The position numbers and the translations under genes are program-made. Shown here in pieces: positions 15,948-25,024 of a stretch of DNA of 64,000 nt. This stretch comes from JBBPZA01 sp963728925. Its GTDB lineage: Bacteria > Actinomycetota > Thermoleophilia > Solirubrobacterales > Solirubrobacteraceae. The notes under the pieces are model-generated. The model had not been told where the DNA came from, did no database searches, and saw only the letters and a list, made by a program, of their open reading frames with translations. The stretch covers positions 1-64,000 of the forward strand of contig CAVSMB010000023.1 in NCBI GenBank assembly GCA_963728925.1. Direction: 5' to 3'. Position 1 is the stretch's first letter; every line of letters begins with the position of its first letter.

Positions 15948-16373
15948 TCACGCGACCAACCTCGCGAAGAGCTCGTCGAGAGTGGCGGCGGGGTCGGTGC
16001 ACAGGCCGGTGTGGACGGGCGAGGGCTGGATCGCCGTGCTCGACGGGGCGACCAGCCAGTTGAAGCGCTCGGACTGGGACAGGCGGGCGATCGGCCCGGC
16101 GGCCGGGTCGCCGGCCGCGACGCGGGCCCGGGCGTCGAGGTGTCGCGCGAGCCCGCCGGTGTCGGCGCCCGGGTGCACGGCGGCAAGCCTGGTCGCGTCG
16201 AGCGCGACCCGCGCGCGGAGAAAGCGCTCGGTGCGCGCGAAGAGGACCACGCCGGCGTTCAGGCACTCGCCGCGGTCGACGCGCGGGACGACACGCAGCA
16301 GCGCGTACTGGAACGAGACGTCGCCCGCGGCGGGGGTACGCGCCGCGGCCTGCGGGTCAGGCGACGCGGGCAC
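15948..16373 (-). CDS. DUF3037 family protein
   Basis: Predicted 141-residue protein with the DUF3037 opening FQYALLRVVPRVDRGECLNAGVVLFAR and the later SQSERFNWLVAPSSTAIQPS. Function of the family is unknown. Its GTG start lies inside the end of the HipA-like kinase gene (17-base overlap), so the two are translationally coupled. The HipA-like/DUF3037 pairing recurs in other bacteria as far as I recall, which suggests one functional unit. Confidence 0.8.
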   Translation of the reverse strand: MPASPDPQAAARTPAAGDVSFQYALLRVVPRVDRGECLNAGVVLFARTERFLRARVALDATRLAAVHPGADTGGLARHLDARARVAAGDPAAGPIARLSQSERFNWLVAPSSTAIQPSPVHTGLCTDPAATLDELFARLVA

Positions 16374-17160
16374 GCTCGGCCTCCTGCGCGAAGGCTCGCG
16401 GGGAGGCGAGCCGCGCCTCGAGGTAGTCGGCGTAGGCGGCGCGACGGGTCGCCGGGTCCCCCGGGTCGTGCTCGTCGGCGAGCCACGGGTCCGGGAGCAG
16501 CGCGGCGAGCTCGTCGAGCACCTCGCGAGGAAGCCGGGGCGCGAGCCGCTCGTCGGCCGCGGCGATCGAGCCGGCGTAGGGCAGCAGCACGTGCTCGCGG
16601 ATGGCGGGAAAGCGGTCGCGGGCGTGCTCGGCGAGGTCCCAGGTGCGGTGGTGGAGGTGGAGCGCGGCGCCGTGGTCGATCAGCCACGTGCGCTCGTGCC
16701 AGACGAGCAGGTTGGGGTTGCGGGGCGTGCGGTCGACGTTGGTGACGAGCGCGTCGAGCCACACCAACGCGGCGGCGAGCTCGGGGTCGAGGTCGCGGTC
16801 GGCCGCGGGATCGAAGGCGAGCGCGCCGGGAAGGAAGTCGAGCCCGAAGTTGAGGCCGGCGCTCGCGCCGATGAGGTCCTGGATCTCGGGGTCGGGCTCG
16901 GCCCGCCCGAGAACGGGATCGAGCTCGAGGAAGACGATCTCGGGAACCGGGAGCTCGAGCCGGCGGGCGAGCTCGCCCGCGAGCAGCTCGGCCACCAGCG
17001 CCTTGGGGCCCTGCCCGGCGCCGCGGAACTTCAGCACGTAGAGGCCGTCGTCGGAGGCCTCGACGAGCCCGGGCAGCGAGCCGCCCTCGCGCAGGGGGGC
17101 GACGTAGCGCGTCGCCCGCACGGTGGCCGGCGGGGCGAAGCTGTGCGGAGGCGCGCTCAC
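16357..17160 (-). CDS. HipA-like Ser/Thr kinase-fold protein
   Basis: Predicted 267-residue single-domain HipA-type kinase without the N-terminal HipA 'couple' domain. The ATP-anchoring lysine is probably in LYVLKFRGAGQGPKALVAE. The catalytic loop reads TNVDRTPRNPNLLV (Asp and Asn of the family's D-x6-N present) and the metal-binding motif is IDHGAAL, with DHG in place of DFG. It starts at GTG with TAAGCT seven bases before it on the minus strand, a leaderless-type promoter. No HipB-like repressor is encoded nearby; instead a DUF3037 gene overlaps its end. Target unknown. Confidence 0.8.
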   Translation of the reverse strand: MSAPPHSFAPPATVRATRYVAPLREGGSLPGLVEASDDGLYVLKFRGAGQGPKALVAELLAGELARRLELPVPEIVFLELDPVLGRAEPDPEIQDLIGASAGLNFGLDFLPGALAFDPAADRDLDPELAAALVWLDALVTNVDRTPRNPNLLVWHERTWLIDHGAALHLHHRTWDLAEHARDRFPAIREHVLLPYAGSIAAADERLAPRLPREVLDELAALLPDPWLADEHDPGDPATRRAAYADYLEARLASPRAFAQEAERARVA

Positions 17161-17297
17161 GGCGCGCAGCTTACGGTGGGGCGCTCACGGCGCGCGGCGG
17201 GCGCGGCGCGGCGCTTCCGCCGCGCCGACGTGCGCGGGCCGCCCGTCTTCGTCACGCTCATCGGGCGCTCATGTCCACGCCTTACGGTCACCGGCCC

Positions 17298-18722
17298 GTG
17301 CCCAGCCGCAGCGGCCTCCTCGCGCGCATGCCCGTCCGCGTGCGCGTCGCCCTCGCGTTCACGGCGGTGATGGCGGTGCTCCTCACCGCGACGGGCCTGT
17401 GGCTGTACACGCGCCTCGGCAACACCCTCGACGCCACCGTCGACCGCACGCTGCGCCAGCGCGCAGCCGACGTCACCGCGCTGATCCGCTCCGACGACGC
17501 CGGCCTTTCCGAGGCGGGACGCAGCCCGCTCACCGAGCGGGGCGAGACCCTCGCGCAGATCGTCGATCGCCAGGGCAGGATCGTCGACGCGCCGCCCGCA
17601 CTGCGCGACAAGGCGCTGCTCTCCCCCGCGGAGGTCCGGCGGGCGACGCGCGACACGGTCGTCGTCGAGCACACCAGCACGCCGCTCGAGGACGAGCGCG
17701 TCCGCCTGCTCGCCACCCCCGTGGACGTGCGTGGGCGGCGCATCGTGGTGATCGTCGGCGCGTCGATCGAGCCGGGCGAGGAGGCCCAGCACGAGTTCGG
17801 CGGATTGCTCCTGATCGGCGGCCCTGTCGCGCTGCTGCTCGCCTCGGCGGCCGGCTACGCGGCGGCGGCGGGGGCGCTGCGGCCGGTCGAGCTCATGCGC
17901 CGCCGCGCCCGGCAGATCCGGGCCGGTCAGCCCGGCATGCGCCTCCCGGTTCCGCCGTCCAACGACGAGGTCGCGCGGCTGGGGGAGACGCTCAACGAGA
18001 TGCTGGCCCGCCTGGAAGACGCCTTCGCGCGCGAGCGCGCGTTCGTCGCCGACGCGAGCCACGAGCTGCGCACGCCGCTGGCGATCCTCAAGGGCGAGCT
18101 CGAGCTCGCGCTGCGCGACGCAGGCGACGCCGAGGCGTTCCGCGAGGCGGTCGCCTCAGCCGCAGAGGAGACCGACCGGCTCGTCCAGCTCGCCGAGGAC
18201 CTGCTGATCATCGCGCGCTCGGACCAGGGTGAGCTGGCGATCCGGCGGGCACGGGTGGACGCCGCCGAGCTGCTGGAGCGCGTCCGCGAGCGCTTCGCGC
18301 GGCGCGCGACCGAGCACGGCGTCACGCTCGACGCCGCGCCGACGAGCAGCCTCGTGATCGACGCCGACGGGCTGCGCCTCGAGCAGGCCCTCGGCAACCT
18401 CGTCGACAACGCGCTGCGCCACGGCGACGGCCAGGTCGCGCTCTCCGCGACGCAGGGCGAGCACGGCGTCGAGCTGCACGTCCGCGACGACGGCCCGGGT
18501 TTCCCCGAACCCTTCGTCGCCCACGCCTTCGAGCGCTTCTCGCGCGCGGACGTCGCGCGCGGTCGCGGCGGCGCGGGGCTGGGCCTCGCCATCGTCGAGG
18601 CGATCGCGCACGCGCACGGCGGCGAGGGCCACGTCGCCAACCGCCCCGACGGCGGCGCCGACGTGTGGCTCACCGTGCCGGCGACGGCCCCGACCGACGC
18701 AGGCGAGGCGGTCGCCCGGTGA
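17298..18722 (+). CDS. Two-component sensor histidine kinase
   Basis: Predicted 474-residue membrane kinase with one helix near the N-terminus (VALAFTAVMAVLLTATGLWLY), a periplasmic domain of about 130 residues, a second helix (GGLLLIGGPVALLLASAAGY) and a HAMP region. HisKA follows with ADASHELRTPLAIL and HATPase_c with NLVDNALRHG, DDGPGFP and GAGLGLAIV. The GTG at 17298 was preferred because a TACGGT box lies nine bases upstream; an ATG at 17271 is the alternative (nine residues longer). The stop overlaps the next regulator gene (GTGA), so this is the first gene of a kinase-regulator-kinase operon. Confidence 0.88.
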   Translation: MPSRSGLLARMPVRVRVALAFTAVMAVLLTATGLWLYTRLGNTLDATVDRTLRQRAADVTALIRSDDAGLSEAGRSPLTERGETLAQIVDRQGRIVDAPPALRDKALLSPAEVRRATRDTVVVEHTSTPLEDERVRLLATPVDVRGRRIVVIVGASIEPGEEAQHEFGGLLLIGGPVALLLASAAGYAAAAGALRPVELMRRRARQIRAGQPGMRLPVPPSNDEVARLGETLNEMLARLEDAFARERAFVADASHELRTPLAILKGELELALRDAGDAEAFREAVASAAEETDRLVQLAEDLLIIARSDQGELAIRRARVDAAELLERVRERFARRATEHGVTLDAAPTSSLVIDADGLRLEQALGNLVDNALRHGDGQVALSATQGEHGVELHVRDDGPGFPEPFVAHAFERFSRADVARGRGGAGLGLAIVEAIAHAHGGEGHVANRPDGGADVWLTVPATAPTDAGEAVAR

Positions 18723-19384
18723 CCGCCTTTCGCCTGCTGGTCGTCGAGGACGACGCCGACCTCCGCGGGCTGCTCGCGCGGGGCTTGAAGGAGGAGGGCT
18801 TCCGCGTCGTCGCCGTCGGAGAGGGCCACGCGGCGCTGGCGCGGGCCGACGAGAACTTCGATGCGGTGATCATCGACGTCGGGTTGCCCGACTCCGACGG
18901 CCGCGACCTCTGCCAGGCGCTGCGCACCCGCGGGACGAGGGCACCCGTGCTGTTCCTCACCGCGCGCGACGCGGTGACCGACCGGCTCGCGGGCTTCGGC
19001 GCCGGCGGCGACGACTACGTGACCAAGCCGTTCCACTTCGCCGAGCTGGTCGCCCGTCTGCACGCGCTCCTTCGCCGCTCGGGCGCCGACCGTACGGCGG
19101 TCGTCGAGGGCCTGCGCCTCGACCCGGTCGCCCACGCCGTCGTCCACGGGGCGCGCGAGGTCGCACTCACGCCAACCGAGTTCCGGCTGCTCGCCGCGCT
19201 GGCGGGGCGAGCCGGCGCCGTCGTGCGGCGCCGCGACCTCGTGCGCGCGGCGTGGCCCGACGGCGCCGTCGTCCACGACAACACGCTCGACCAGTACGTG
19301 GCGCGGCTGCGTCGCAAGCTGCGCGCCGTGGCGGCGAAGCCGGCGATCTCGACCGCCCATGGCGTCGGCTATCGCCTGGGATGA
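18719..19384 (+). CDS. OmpR/PhoB-type response regulator
   Basis: Predicted 221-residue regulator. The receiver shows the acidic pair VVEDDAD, the phospho-acceptor Asp in AVIIDVGLPDSDG, Thr in FLTARD and Lys in YVTKPF; the usual GADDY is GGDDY here. The DNA-binding winged helix begins at about residue 125 (LTPTEFRLLAAL) and ends in ISTAHGVGYRLG. It overlaps the upstream kinase by four bases and the downstream kinase by ATGA, so one regulator sits between two kinases in a single coupled operon. Confidence 0.92.
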   Translation: MTAFRLLVVEDDADLRGLLARGLKEEGFRVVAVGEGHAALARADENFDAVIIDVGLPDSDGRDLCQALRTRGTRAPVLFLTARDAVTDRLAGFGAGGDDYVTKPFHFAELVARLHALLRRSGADRTAVVEGLRLDPVAHAVVHGAREVALTPTEFRLLAALAGRAGAVVRRRDLVRAAWPDGAVVHDNTLDQYVARLRRKLRAVAAKPAISTAHGVGYRLG

Positions 19385-20721
19385 GGGGCTTTCGGAGCAT
19401 GCGTGGCCGACTGACCGCGGTCGCCTTCGTCATCGGGCTGCTCGCGGTCGCGGTGATCACCGTCGCCTTCAACCTCGTGCTGTCGGTGAGCCTGAACCAC
19501 GATGCCAGTAAGGGGCTGCAGACCCAGGCGGCCGCGGCCAGGACCGTCGTCGCCGTGAAGAGCGGGCGTGTGGTCGTCCGCGATCCGCCTGGGGACGCCC
19601 CCTTGGACCGCGTCGTCTGGGTCTACCAGGGCCGGCGCGCCGTTGAGCGCGCGATCGGCGCGCCCCCGGTGCAGCGCGCGGCCGACGCGCTCGCCGGCTC
19701 CGCCCACGTCTTCCGCGACCTCACGGACGGGACGGTCCGCTTCTACGCGACGCCGGTGCGAGCACGCGGACTCCAGGTGGGAACGGTCGTGGTCGCGCAA
19801 TCGCTTGCGGCCTACGACCGCACGGCGGATCTCGCGCTCGCCGGCTCGCTCGCCCTCGCCGCCGGGCTGCTCGCCGCGATGTTCGTGCTCACATCCGTCG
19901 TCATCCGCCGAGCGCTCGACCCGGTGCAGGCGATGATCCACTCGGCCGCCGACTGGAGCGAGCACGGTGTCGAGCAGCGCTTCGGAGAGACGCGGCGCCC
20001 CGCTGAGCTGGCCGAGCTGGCCCACACCTTCGACGCCCTGCTCGACCGGGTGGCGGGAAGCCTGCGCCACGAGCGCCGGCTCTCGGCCGAGCTGTCTCAC
20101 GAGCTTCGCACGCCGCTGGCGCGTGTCGTCGCCCAGGTCGAGTTGCTCGAGCGCCGCGAACGGCCGGCGCGCGAACGCCGCGCGGCCTATGCCTCGATCG
20201 CCCGCAGCGCCGAGGACATGAGCGGCATCCTCGAAACGCTGCTGGCGGCGGCGAGGGCCGACGCCGGCGTGGACCAGGGACGCTGCGGCGTCGGCGGCGC
20301 GCTCGCGCGAATCGGGCGCACGTGGACGCCGGTGTTCGCGGAGCGCGGCCTGCACCTCGTCCTGGTTCCCGTCGACCCGTTGCTCGCCGCCGGGGTCGAG
20401 GAGGATGTGCTCGGCCGGATCATCTCGCCGCTGCTCGACAACGCCGGCCGCTACGCGCGGTCACGGGTGATCGTCGTGGCCTCGAGAGCGCAAGGCCGTG
20501 TCGCCATCACTGTTGGCGACGACGGCCCCGGGGTCTCGCCGGAGGCGCGCGAGGCCGTCTTCGAGCCGGGCACGAGCACCGGCGACGGAAACGGCCACGC
20601 AGCGACCGGCCTCGGGCTTGCCCTCGCCCGGCGCCTGGCGCGAGCCGTCGGCGGCGACGTCGAACTCAGGCGCGGGCCCGGCGAGCACCTCGCGACGTTC
20701 AGGGTCGAGCTGCCACGCTGA
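19381..20721 (+). CDS. Second sensor histidine kinase of the operon
   Basis: Predicted 446-residue kinase: N-terminal helix (AVAFVIGLLAVAVITVAFNLVL), about 110-residue extracytoplasmic part, second helix (ALAAGLLAAMFVLTSVVI), HAMP, HisKA with AELSHELRTPLARV, and HATPase_c. The ATP-binding N-box LLDNAGRYA and G-boxes DDGPGVSP and ATGLGLALA are present. The phospho-site residues Ser-His-Glu-Leu-Arg are intact, so it looks active. Start ATG overlaps the regulator's TGA. Its own stop abuts the stop of the convergent COG4705 gene in the hexamer TGATCA. Confidence 0.9.
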   Translation: MRGFRSMRGRLTAVAFVIGLLAVAVITVAFNLVLSVSLNHDASKGLQTQAAAARTVVAVKSGRVVVRDPPGDAPLDRVVWVYQGRRAVERAIGAPPVQRAADALAGSAHVFRDLTDGTVRFYATPVRARGLQVGTVVVAQSLAAYDRTADLALAGSLALAAGLLAAMFVLTSVVIRRALDPVQAMIHSAADWSEHGVEQRFGETRRPAELAELAHTFDALLDRVAGSLRHERRLSAELSHELRTPLARVVAQVELLERRERPARERRAAYASIARSAEDMSGILETLLAAARADAGVDQGRCGVGGALARIGRTWTPVFAERGLHLVLVPVDPLLAAGVEEDVLGRIISPLLDNAGRYARSRVIVVASRAQGRVAITVGDDGPGVSPEAREAVFEPGTSTGDGNGHAATGLGLALARRLARAVGGDVELRRGPGEHLATFRVELPR

Positions 20722-21588
20722 TCACGCGTCGGCGCCTTCCGGAACGGCCGGAAACTGGCCCGTCGCGGTCGCGGTCCTGCCCTCGTGCGCCGCCACAGTC
20801 TCGGTTGCGTCCCTTCGCGTGATGCTCAGGTAGACGACGAGCACGAGGATCGCGCCGAGGAAGATCGCGCTCGTCCCCGTCGTCCCGAGGCCCAGTCCGC
20901 CGTCCTGGCGAGGCTGTGACATGTAGTCGCCGATCGAGGCTCCCAGCGGGCGGGTGAGGATGTAAGCGATCCAGAAGGCCAGGATCGCGTTGAGCTTGAG
21001 CCGGTAGTGGGCGAGGGCCACGAGCGCGATCAGCCCGCCAAACAGGAGCGCCGAGTTCAGGTAGCCCACGTTCAGACGCTCGGCGGTCAGGTCTCCCGCT
21101 GCGGTTCCCAGGGCGAAGGTGAAGAGGATCGCCAGCCAGTAGAAGGCCTCGCGGCGGGTCGTGAAGATCGTGTGGATCGACAGGGTCCGCTCGCTCGCGT
21201 ACCAGACCGCAAAGGTCACCGCGAGGGCGACGGCGAAGACGATCGTCGTCGTCTGCAGGGCGACGCCGTAGTTGTCGGTCAGGTTGTCGGTGATCAGCGT
21301 GCCGACGATGCTGATGAGGACCACCGCGAGCCAGTAGACCCCCGGCACGTACTTCCTCGCCCGGAACTGGAAGGCCAGCGCGAGGATCAGCAGGGCGCCC
21401 ATGACGTAGCTCGTCTTGGAGAGGCCGAAGCCCAGGGTGTCGTTCATGTAGTCGGCGGCCGTCTCGCCGACCGTCGTGCACAGGACCTTGATGATCCAGA
21501 AGTAGAGGGTGATCTCCGGGACCTTGTTGAGCATCCGCCGGCCCAGGGAGCGTTCGGGCGCGGTGCCCCGCGGTGTCGTTGTCGTCAT
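20722..21588 (-). CDS. COG4705 membrane protein (MCR family, unknown function)
   Basis: Predicted 288-residue integral membrane protein with about eight to nine helices. The N-terminal family signature is clear: NKVPEITLYFWIIKVLCTTVGETAADYMND. Repeated motifs RPLGASIGDYM and LGTAAGDLTAE, each with a Gly-Asp in a helix, suggest internal duplication; the acidic and Thr residues inside helices fit a transporter. The substrate is not established. It is tail-to-tail with the kinase-regulator-kinase operon, which may or may not control it. Confidence 0.75.
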   Translation of the reverse strand: MTTTTPRGTAPERSLGRRMLNKVPEITLYFWIIKVLCTTVGETAADYMNDTLGFGLSKTSYVMGALLILALAFQFRARKYVPGVYWLAVVLISIVGTLITDNLTDNYGVALQTTTIVFAVALAVTFAVWYASERTLSIHTIFTTRREAFYWLAILFTFALGTAAGDLTAERLNVGYLNSALLFGGLIALVALAHYRLKLNAILAFWIAYILTRPLGASIGDYMSQPRQDGGLGLGTTGTSAIFLGAILVLVVYLSITRRDATETVAAHEGRTATATGQFPAVPEGADA

Positions 21589-21695
21589 GGCGCGAGGCTG
21601 GCACGGCGTACCTGATCGCCTCCTGAACGGCTGCTGTCGAGGAGCAGGCCGCTCGCCTGCCCCGGGACGTCCCATTGCTAGATGTGCCCGCAGGC

Positions 21696-24344
21696 CTACA
21701 GGTCGCGCAGCTCGTCGACCGCAGGCCGGCGCAGGGCCCGGAGGGTGAGCGCGCCCGCGGCGATGACGGTCGCGACGGTGAGGCCGACGAGCGTCCCCAG
21801 ATAACCCCAGGGAACGGTAAGGGCGTCGGGCGGCGGGTCGAAGACCCCGGTGAGCACCTTGACGAGCATGAACGAGAGCCCGCTCGCGATCACCGCCCCC
21901 AGCAGCAGCCCGCCGCCGGTGACGAAGAGCGACTCGCTCCACACGAACCCGCCGAGCTGGCGCGCCCGTGCGCCGAGGGCGCCGGCGATCGCGAACGTGC
22001 GCCGGCGCTCCTTGAAGCCGAGGCCCAGGGCGAGGCCCGACGCCGCGGCGGCCAGCACGAGCGCGAAGCCGAGCTCGACCCTGGTGAGGCCCGAGAGCTC
22101 GACCGCGGTGAGGTTCGAGCCGATCACGCTACGCTGGTCGACGATGTCTGAGACCTTCGCCGTGGTGCCCACGACGGCTCGCACCCTCCGGGCGACCGTG
22201 CGGGGGCTGGTGCCGTCGGTCTGGATGAGGTAGGTCCCGACGGCGCCGCTGCCCGTCGCCCTGGCGACGTAGCCTGCGTTGGCGACGAAGAACGAGTCGC
22301 GCGGGGCGGTGGGGAACTCCTTGGCGACGCCCACGTAGTGGAAGGGCACGGTCTTGAACTGCTTCGTGCGCCCGTCCTGCAACCGGAGGTTGAGCAGGTC
22401 GCCCGGGTTGAGCTGGAAGTCCTTCACGGTCTCGGCCGAGACGAGCACGCCGTCGGGCCGGCTCGCGAGCGTCTTGACCAGGGCGTTCGCGCTGCCGCCT
22501 GCGAACCACGAGTTCTGGAGCTTGCCCGCCGCGCCGATCGTCGACGGCCGCACGCCGTAGAGGTCCTGGAGGTCCGCGCCGACGTAGGCGAGGCGGTGCT
22601 GAAGGGGCTCGATGCTCTTGACGCCCGGCACCCGTGCGAGCTGCGCGGCGCTGCGCGGGGCGGCCACCGCGCCGGGCGACTGGGTGACCGTCACGTCGGC
22701 GCCGTTAGAGAGGCGCGCGTCGACCTCGGCCTGAGCCTGGTAGGTCGAGTTGAACACGGCGGTCGAGGCCGCGAAGGCCACGGTCAGCGCGACGAGCGTG
22801 ACCGCGCCGGCAAGCAGCCGGCGCTGGCGGCCCATGGTGGCCGCCACCGTCGACGCGAGCTCCCCCGCGACCGGCCGCAGCACCCGGCCCAGCGGCGTGC
22901 GGCCACGGACGAGGACGAGGTCGGCGATGCGGTAGCACAGCAGCCCGGCGCCGATCCACCCGAACACAGGGGCGAGCAGCGCGTACCAGTTGACCGACAC
23001 CTGTGGCACGCCCTCGGGGACCAGGACGAGCTGGTAGCCGTTGCGCGAGGCCTGCCAGTAGACGAAGGCCGAGATCGCCAGCGCGATGAAGTCCAGCCCG
23101 TAGCGCGCCCACAGCGGAGCGCGGTCGGGCCGGCCGACCACGCGCCGCTGGCCCGCGACGGTGAGCCGGCGCGCGTCGCGCCACGCGGGCAGCACGATCG
23201 AGCCCGCGGCGATCGCGAGGCCCGCGACGGCCGCGCCGCCCGCCCACAGCGCGGCGGCGAGGCCGCCCGCGCCGAAGCTCGCGGTACCGAACGCGACCGA
23301 GCCGATGACGAGCGCCGCGGCGATGCCGAGCGCGACGCCGAGGCCGCCGGCCACCAGCGTCTCGCCGAGGGCGACCCGGACGAGCTGTCGCGTCGACGCG
23401 CCGCGGGTGCGCAGCAGCGCGGCGTCGCGGCGGCGGCGATCGGCGCCCGCCGAGGCGATCGAGGCGGTGACCAGGCCGGCGAGGATCGCGCCCGGCACGC
23501 CGAGGAAGAGGAACAGGAGCTGCGCGTAGAGCGCGTCCTGGCGCGCCTGGTCGAGGGCGGAGCCGAGGTTGTCGCCGACGAGGCCCGAGCCCGCAAGCGT
23601 GCTCTCGAGGTTGCGGGCGTTGCCGGTCACCTGGGTTAAGGCGGCGCTCGGGCTGCCCGGCAGCCGGTGCGACAGGCGGGCATGGACCTGGGTCGTGACG
23701 GGCACGCCGGCCTCGACGCTCGAGAACAGACGCTGGGGGAGCAGCACGACGTTGTCGGGCGGCGCCTGGGGCTGGGCGCCGGGCGGCGCGCCGACCTGCT
23801 GGAAGAGCGAATCGGCCTGGGGCAGGTCGACCACGGCGTCGACCTTCACCGTCCGCGCACCGCCACCGGGACGTCCCATGGCGACGGTGTCGCCGGGCCG
23901 GGCCCGGAGGTTGGAGGCGGTCTGCTGGGCGAGCAGCACGCCGGTGCCCTTGCCGGCGAGGGTGCGGATCTCTCCGGGGAACGCCTGCGCGTAGCTGGGC
24001 GGCAGCCCGAGCACCCGACCCGGGCCGGTCTGCTGGGTCGAGCCGCCGGTGCTCGCCTTCAGGCCGGTGGTCTGCGCGAAGGAGACCGGCAGGGCCGTGC
24101 GCACGCCGGGTTGGGCTGAGACTTTGGCCAGCAGCGACGCCGGCGCCACGGCGTTGCGGCCCTCGACCTGCCAGTCGACGGGCACGCGCTGCGCTGCGCG
24201 CTCGGTCATCTTCGAGGTCGTCGAGGAGAGGAAGGTCCCGATCGAGGCGAGCAGCGCGACGCCGACGGCGACGCCGAGCGCCGTCGCGACGATGCGGCTG
24301 CGGCGGTGGGCCAGGAGCCCGCGGAGCCAGGTCAGCGCGACCAT
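21696..24344 (-). CDS. FtsX-type ABC transporter permease
   Basis: Predicted 882-residue permease of the MacB/FtsX (type VII) class. One helix is near the N-terminus (IVATALGVAVGVALLASIG), followed by a large extracytoplasmic domain, a block of three FtsX helices around residues 280-380, a linker with two more helices, a second extracytoplasmic domain, and the last three FtsX helices (LVLAAAASGLALGLGFKER and after). Such permeases do not move substrate through the membrane; they couple ATP hydrolysis to periplasmic work or drug/peptide sensing. It overlaps the upstream ATPase gene by 13 bases and closes the four-gene minus-strand operon. Confidence 0.88.
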   Translation of the reverse strand: MVALTWLRGLLAHRRSRIVATALGVAVGVALLASIGTFLSSTTSKMTERAAQRVPVDWQVEGRNAVAPASLLAKVSAQPGVRTALPVSFAQTTGLKASTGGSTQQTGPGRVLGLPPSYAQAFPGEIRTLAGKGTGVLLAQQTASNLRARPGDTVAMGRPGGGARTVKVDAVVDLPQADSLFQQVGAPPGAQPQAPPDNVVLLPQRLFSSVEAGVPVTTQVHARLSHRLPGSPSAALTQVTGNARNLESTLAGSGLVGDNLGSALDQARQDALYAQLLFLFLGVPGAILAGLVTASIASAGADRRRRDAALLRTRGASTRQLVRVALGETLVAGGLGVALGIAAALVIGSVAFGTASFGAGGLAAALWAGGAAVAGLAIAAGSIVLPAWRDARRLTVAGQRRVVGRPDRAPLWARYGLDFIALAISAFVYWQASRNGYQLVLVPEGVPQVSVNWYALLAPVFGWIGAGLLCYRIADLVLVRGRTPLGRVLRPVAGELASTVAATMGRQRRLLAGAVTLVALTVAFAASTAVFNSTYQAQAEVDARLSNGADVTVTQSPGAVAAPRSAAQLARVPGVKSIEPLQHRLAYVGADLQDLYGVRPSTIGAAGKLQNSWFAGGSANALVKTLASRPDGVLVSAETVKDFQLNPGDLLNLRLQDGRTKQFKTVPFHYVGVAKEFPTAPRDSFFVANAGYVARATGSGAVGTYLIQTDGTSPRTVARRVRAVVGTTAKVSDIVDQRSVIGSNLTAVELSGLTRVELGFALVLAAAASGLALGLGFKERRRTFAIAGALGARARQLGGFVWSESLFVTGGGLLLGAVIASGLSFMLVKVLTGVFDPPPDALTVPWGYLGTLVGLTVATVIAAGALTLRALRRPAVDELRDL

Positions 24345-25024
24345 GCCGTCTCCTTCCGGGCCGTCGCGAGAAGCCGGCCGCTGCCTATCTCCCAGCGCTC
24401 ATCCAGCCGCGTCGCGACGGTGGGATCGTGGGTGGCGACGACCAGCGCGGCGCCGGAGTGGCGGGCGGCGTCGAGGAGCACGTCGACGACATGGGCGCCG
24501 GTGGCGCGGTCGAGCTGGCCGGTCGGCTCGTCGGCGAGGATCAGCGCCGGCTCCCCGGCGAGGGCGCGCGCGATGGCGACGCGCTGCGCCTGCCCGGCGG
24601 AGATCTCCTCCGGCAGCTTGTCAGCGAGCGCGACGAGCTCAATGACCTCGAGCGCCCGGCGCGCGCTCTCGTGCGCCTCGCCGTCGTTGGCGCCGTCGAG
24701 AACGACCGGCAGGGCGACGTTCTCCTCGACCGTCAGCGGCGGGAGCAGGCTCGGCCCCTGGAAGACGACGGCGACCGGGCCGGGCCGGAGGTCGTCCCGA
24801 CCGCCGAGTGCGGGCCACGTGACCTCGCCGAGGGTCGGTGCATCGAGCCCCGCGAGCAGGTGCAGGAGGGTCGACTTGCCCGAGCCCGAGGGACCGACGA
24901 GCGCGATGCGCGCGCCGGGCCAGACCTCGCACTCGGTGGGCTGGAGGGCCACCGTCGCCGCTGCTCCGGCACCGTAGGTGCGCGCGGCCCCGGCGCAGCG
25001 GGCCAGCGGCTGCTGCGCGCTCAT
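24332..25024 (-). CDS. ABC transporter ATP-binding protein (MacB/LolD class)
   Basis: Predicted 230-residue ATPase: Walker A GPSGSGKSTLLHLLAGL, Q-loop VVFQGPSLLPPLTVEENV, signature EISAGQAQRVAIARAL (SAGQ instead of SGGQ), Walker B LILADEPTGQLD, and switch His in VATHDPTVA. It overlaps the upstream ATPase gene by four bases and the permease by 13. Two different ATPases with one large permease suggests an asymmetric ATPase dimer. Confidence 0.92.
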   Translation of the reverse strand: MSAQQPLARCAGAARTYGAGAAATVALQPTECEVWPGARIALVGPSGSGKSTLLHLLAGLDAPTLGEVTWPALGGRDDLRPGPVAVVFQGPSLLPPLTVEENVALPVVLDGANDGEAHESARRALEVIELVALADKLPEEISAGQAQRVAIARALAGEPALILADEPTGQLDRATGAHVVDVLLDAARHSGAALVVATHDPTVATRLDERWEIGSGRLLATARKETAWSR

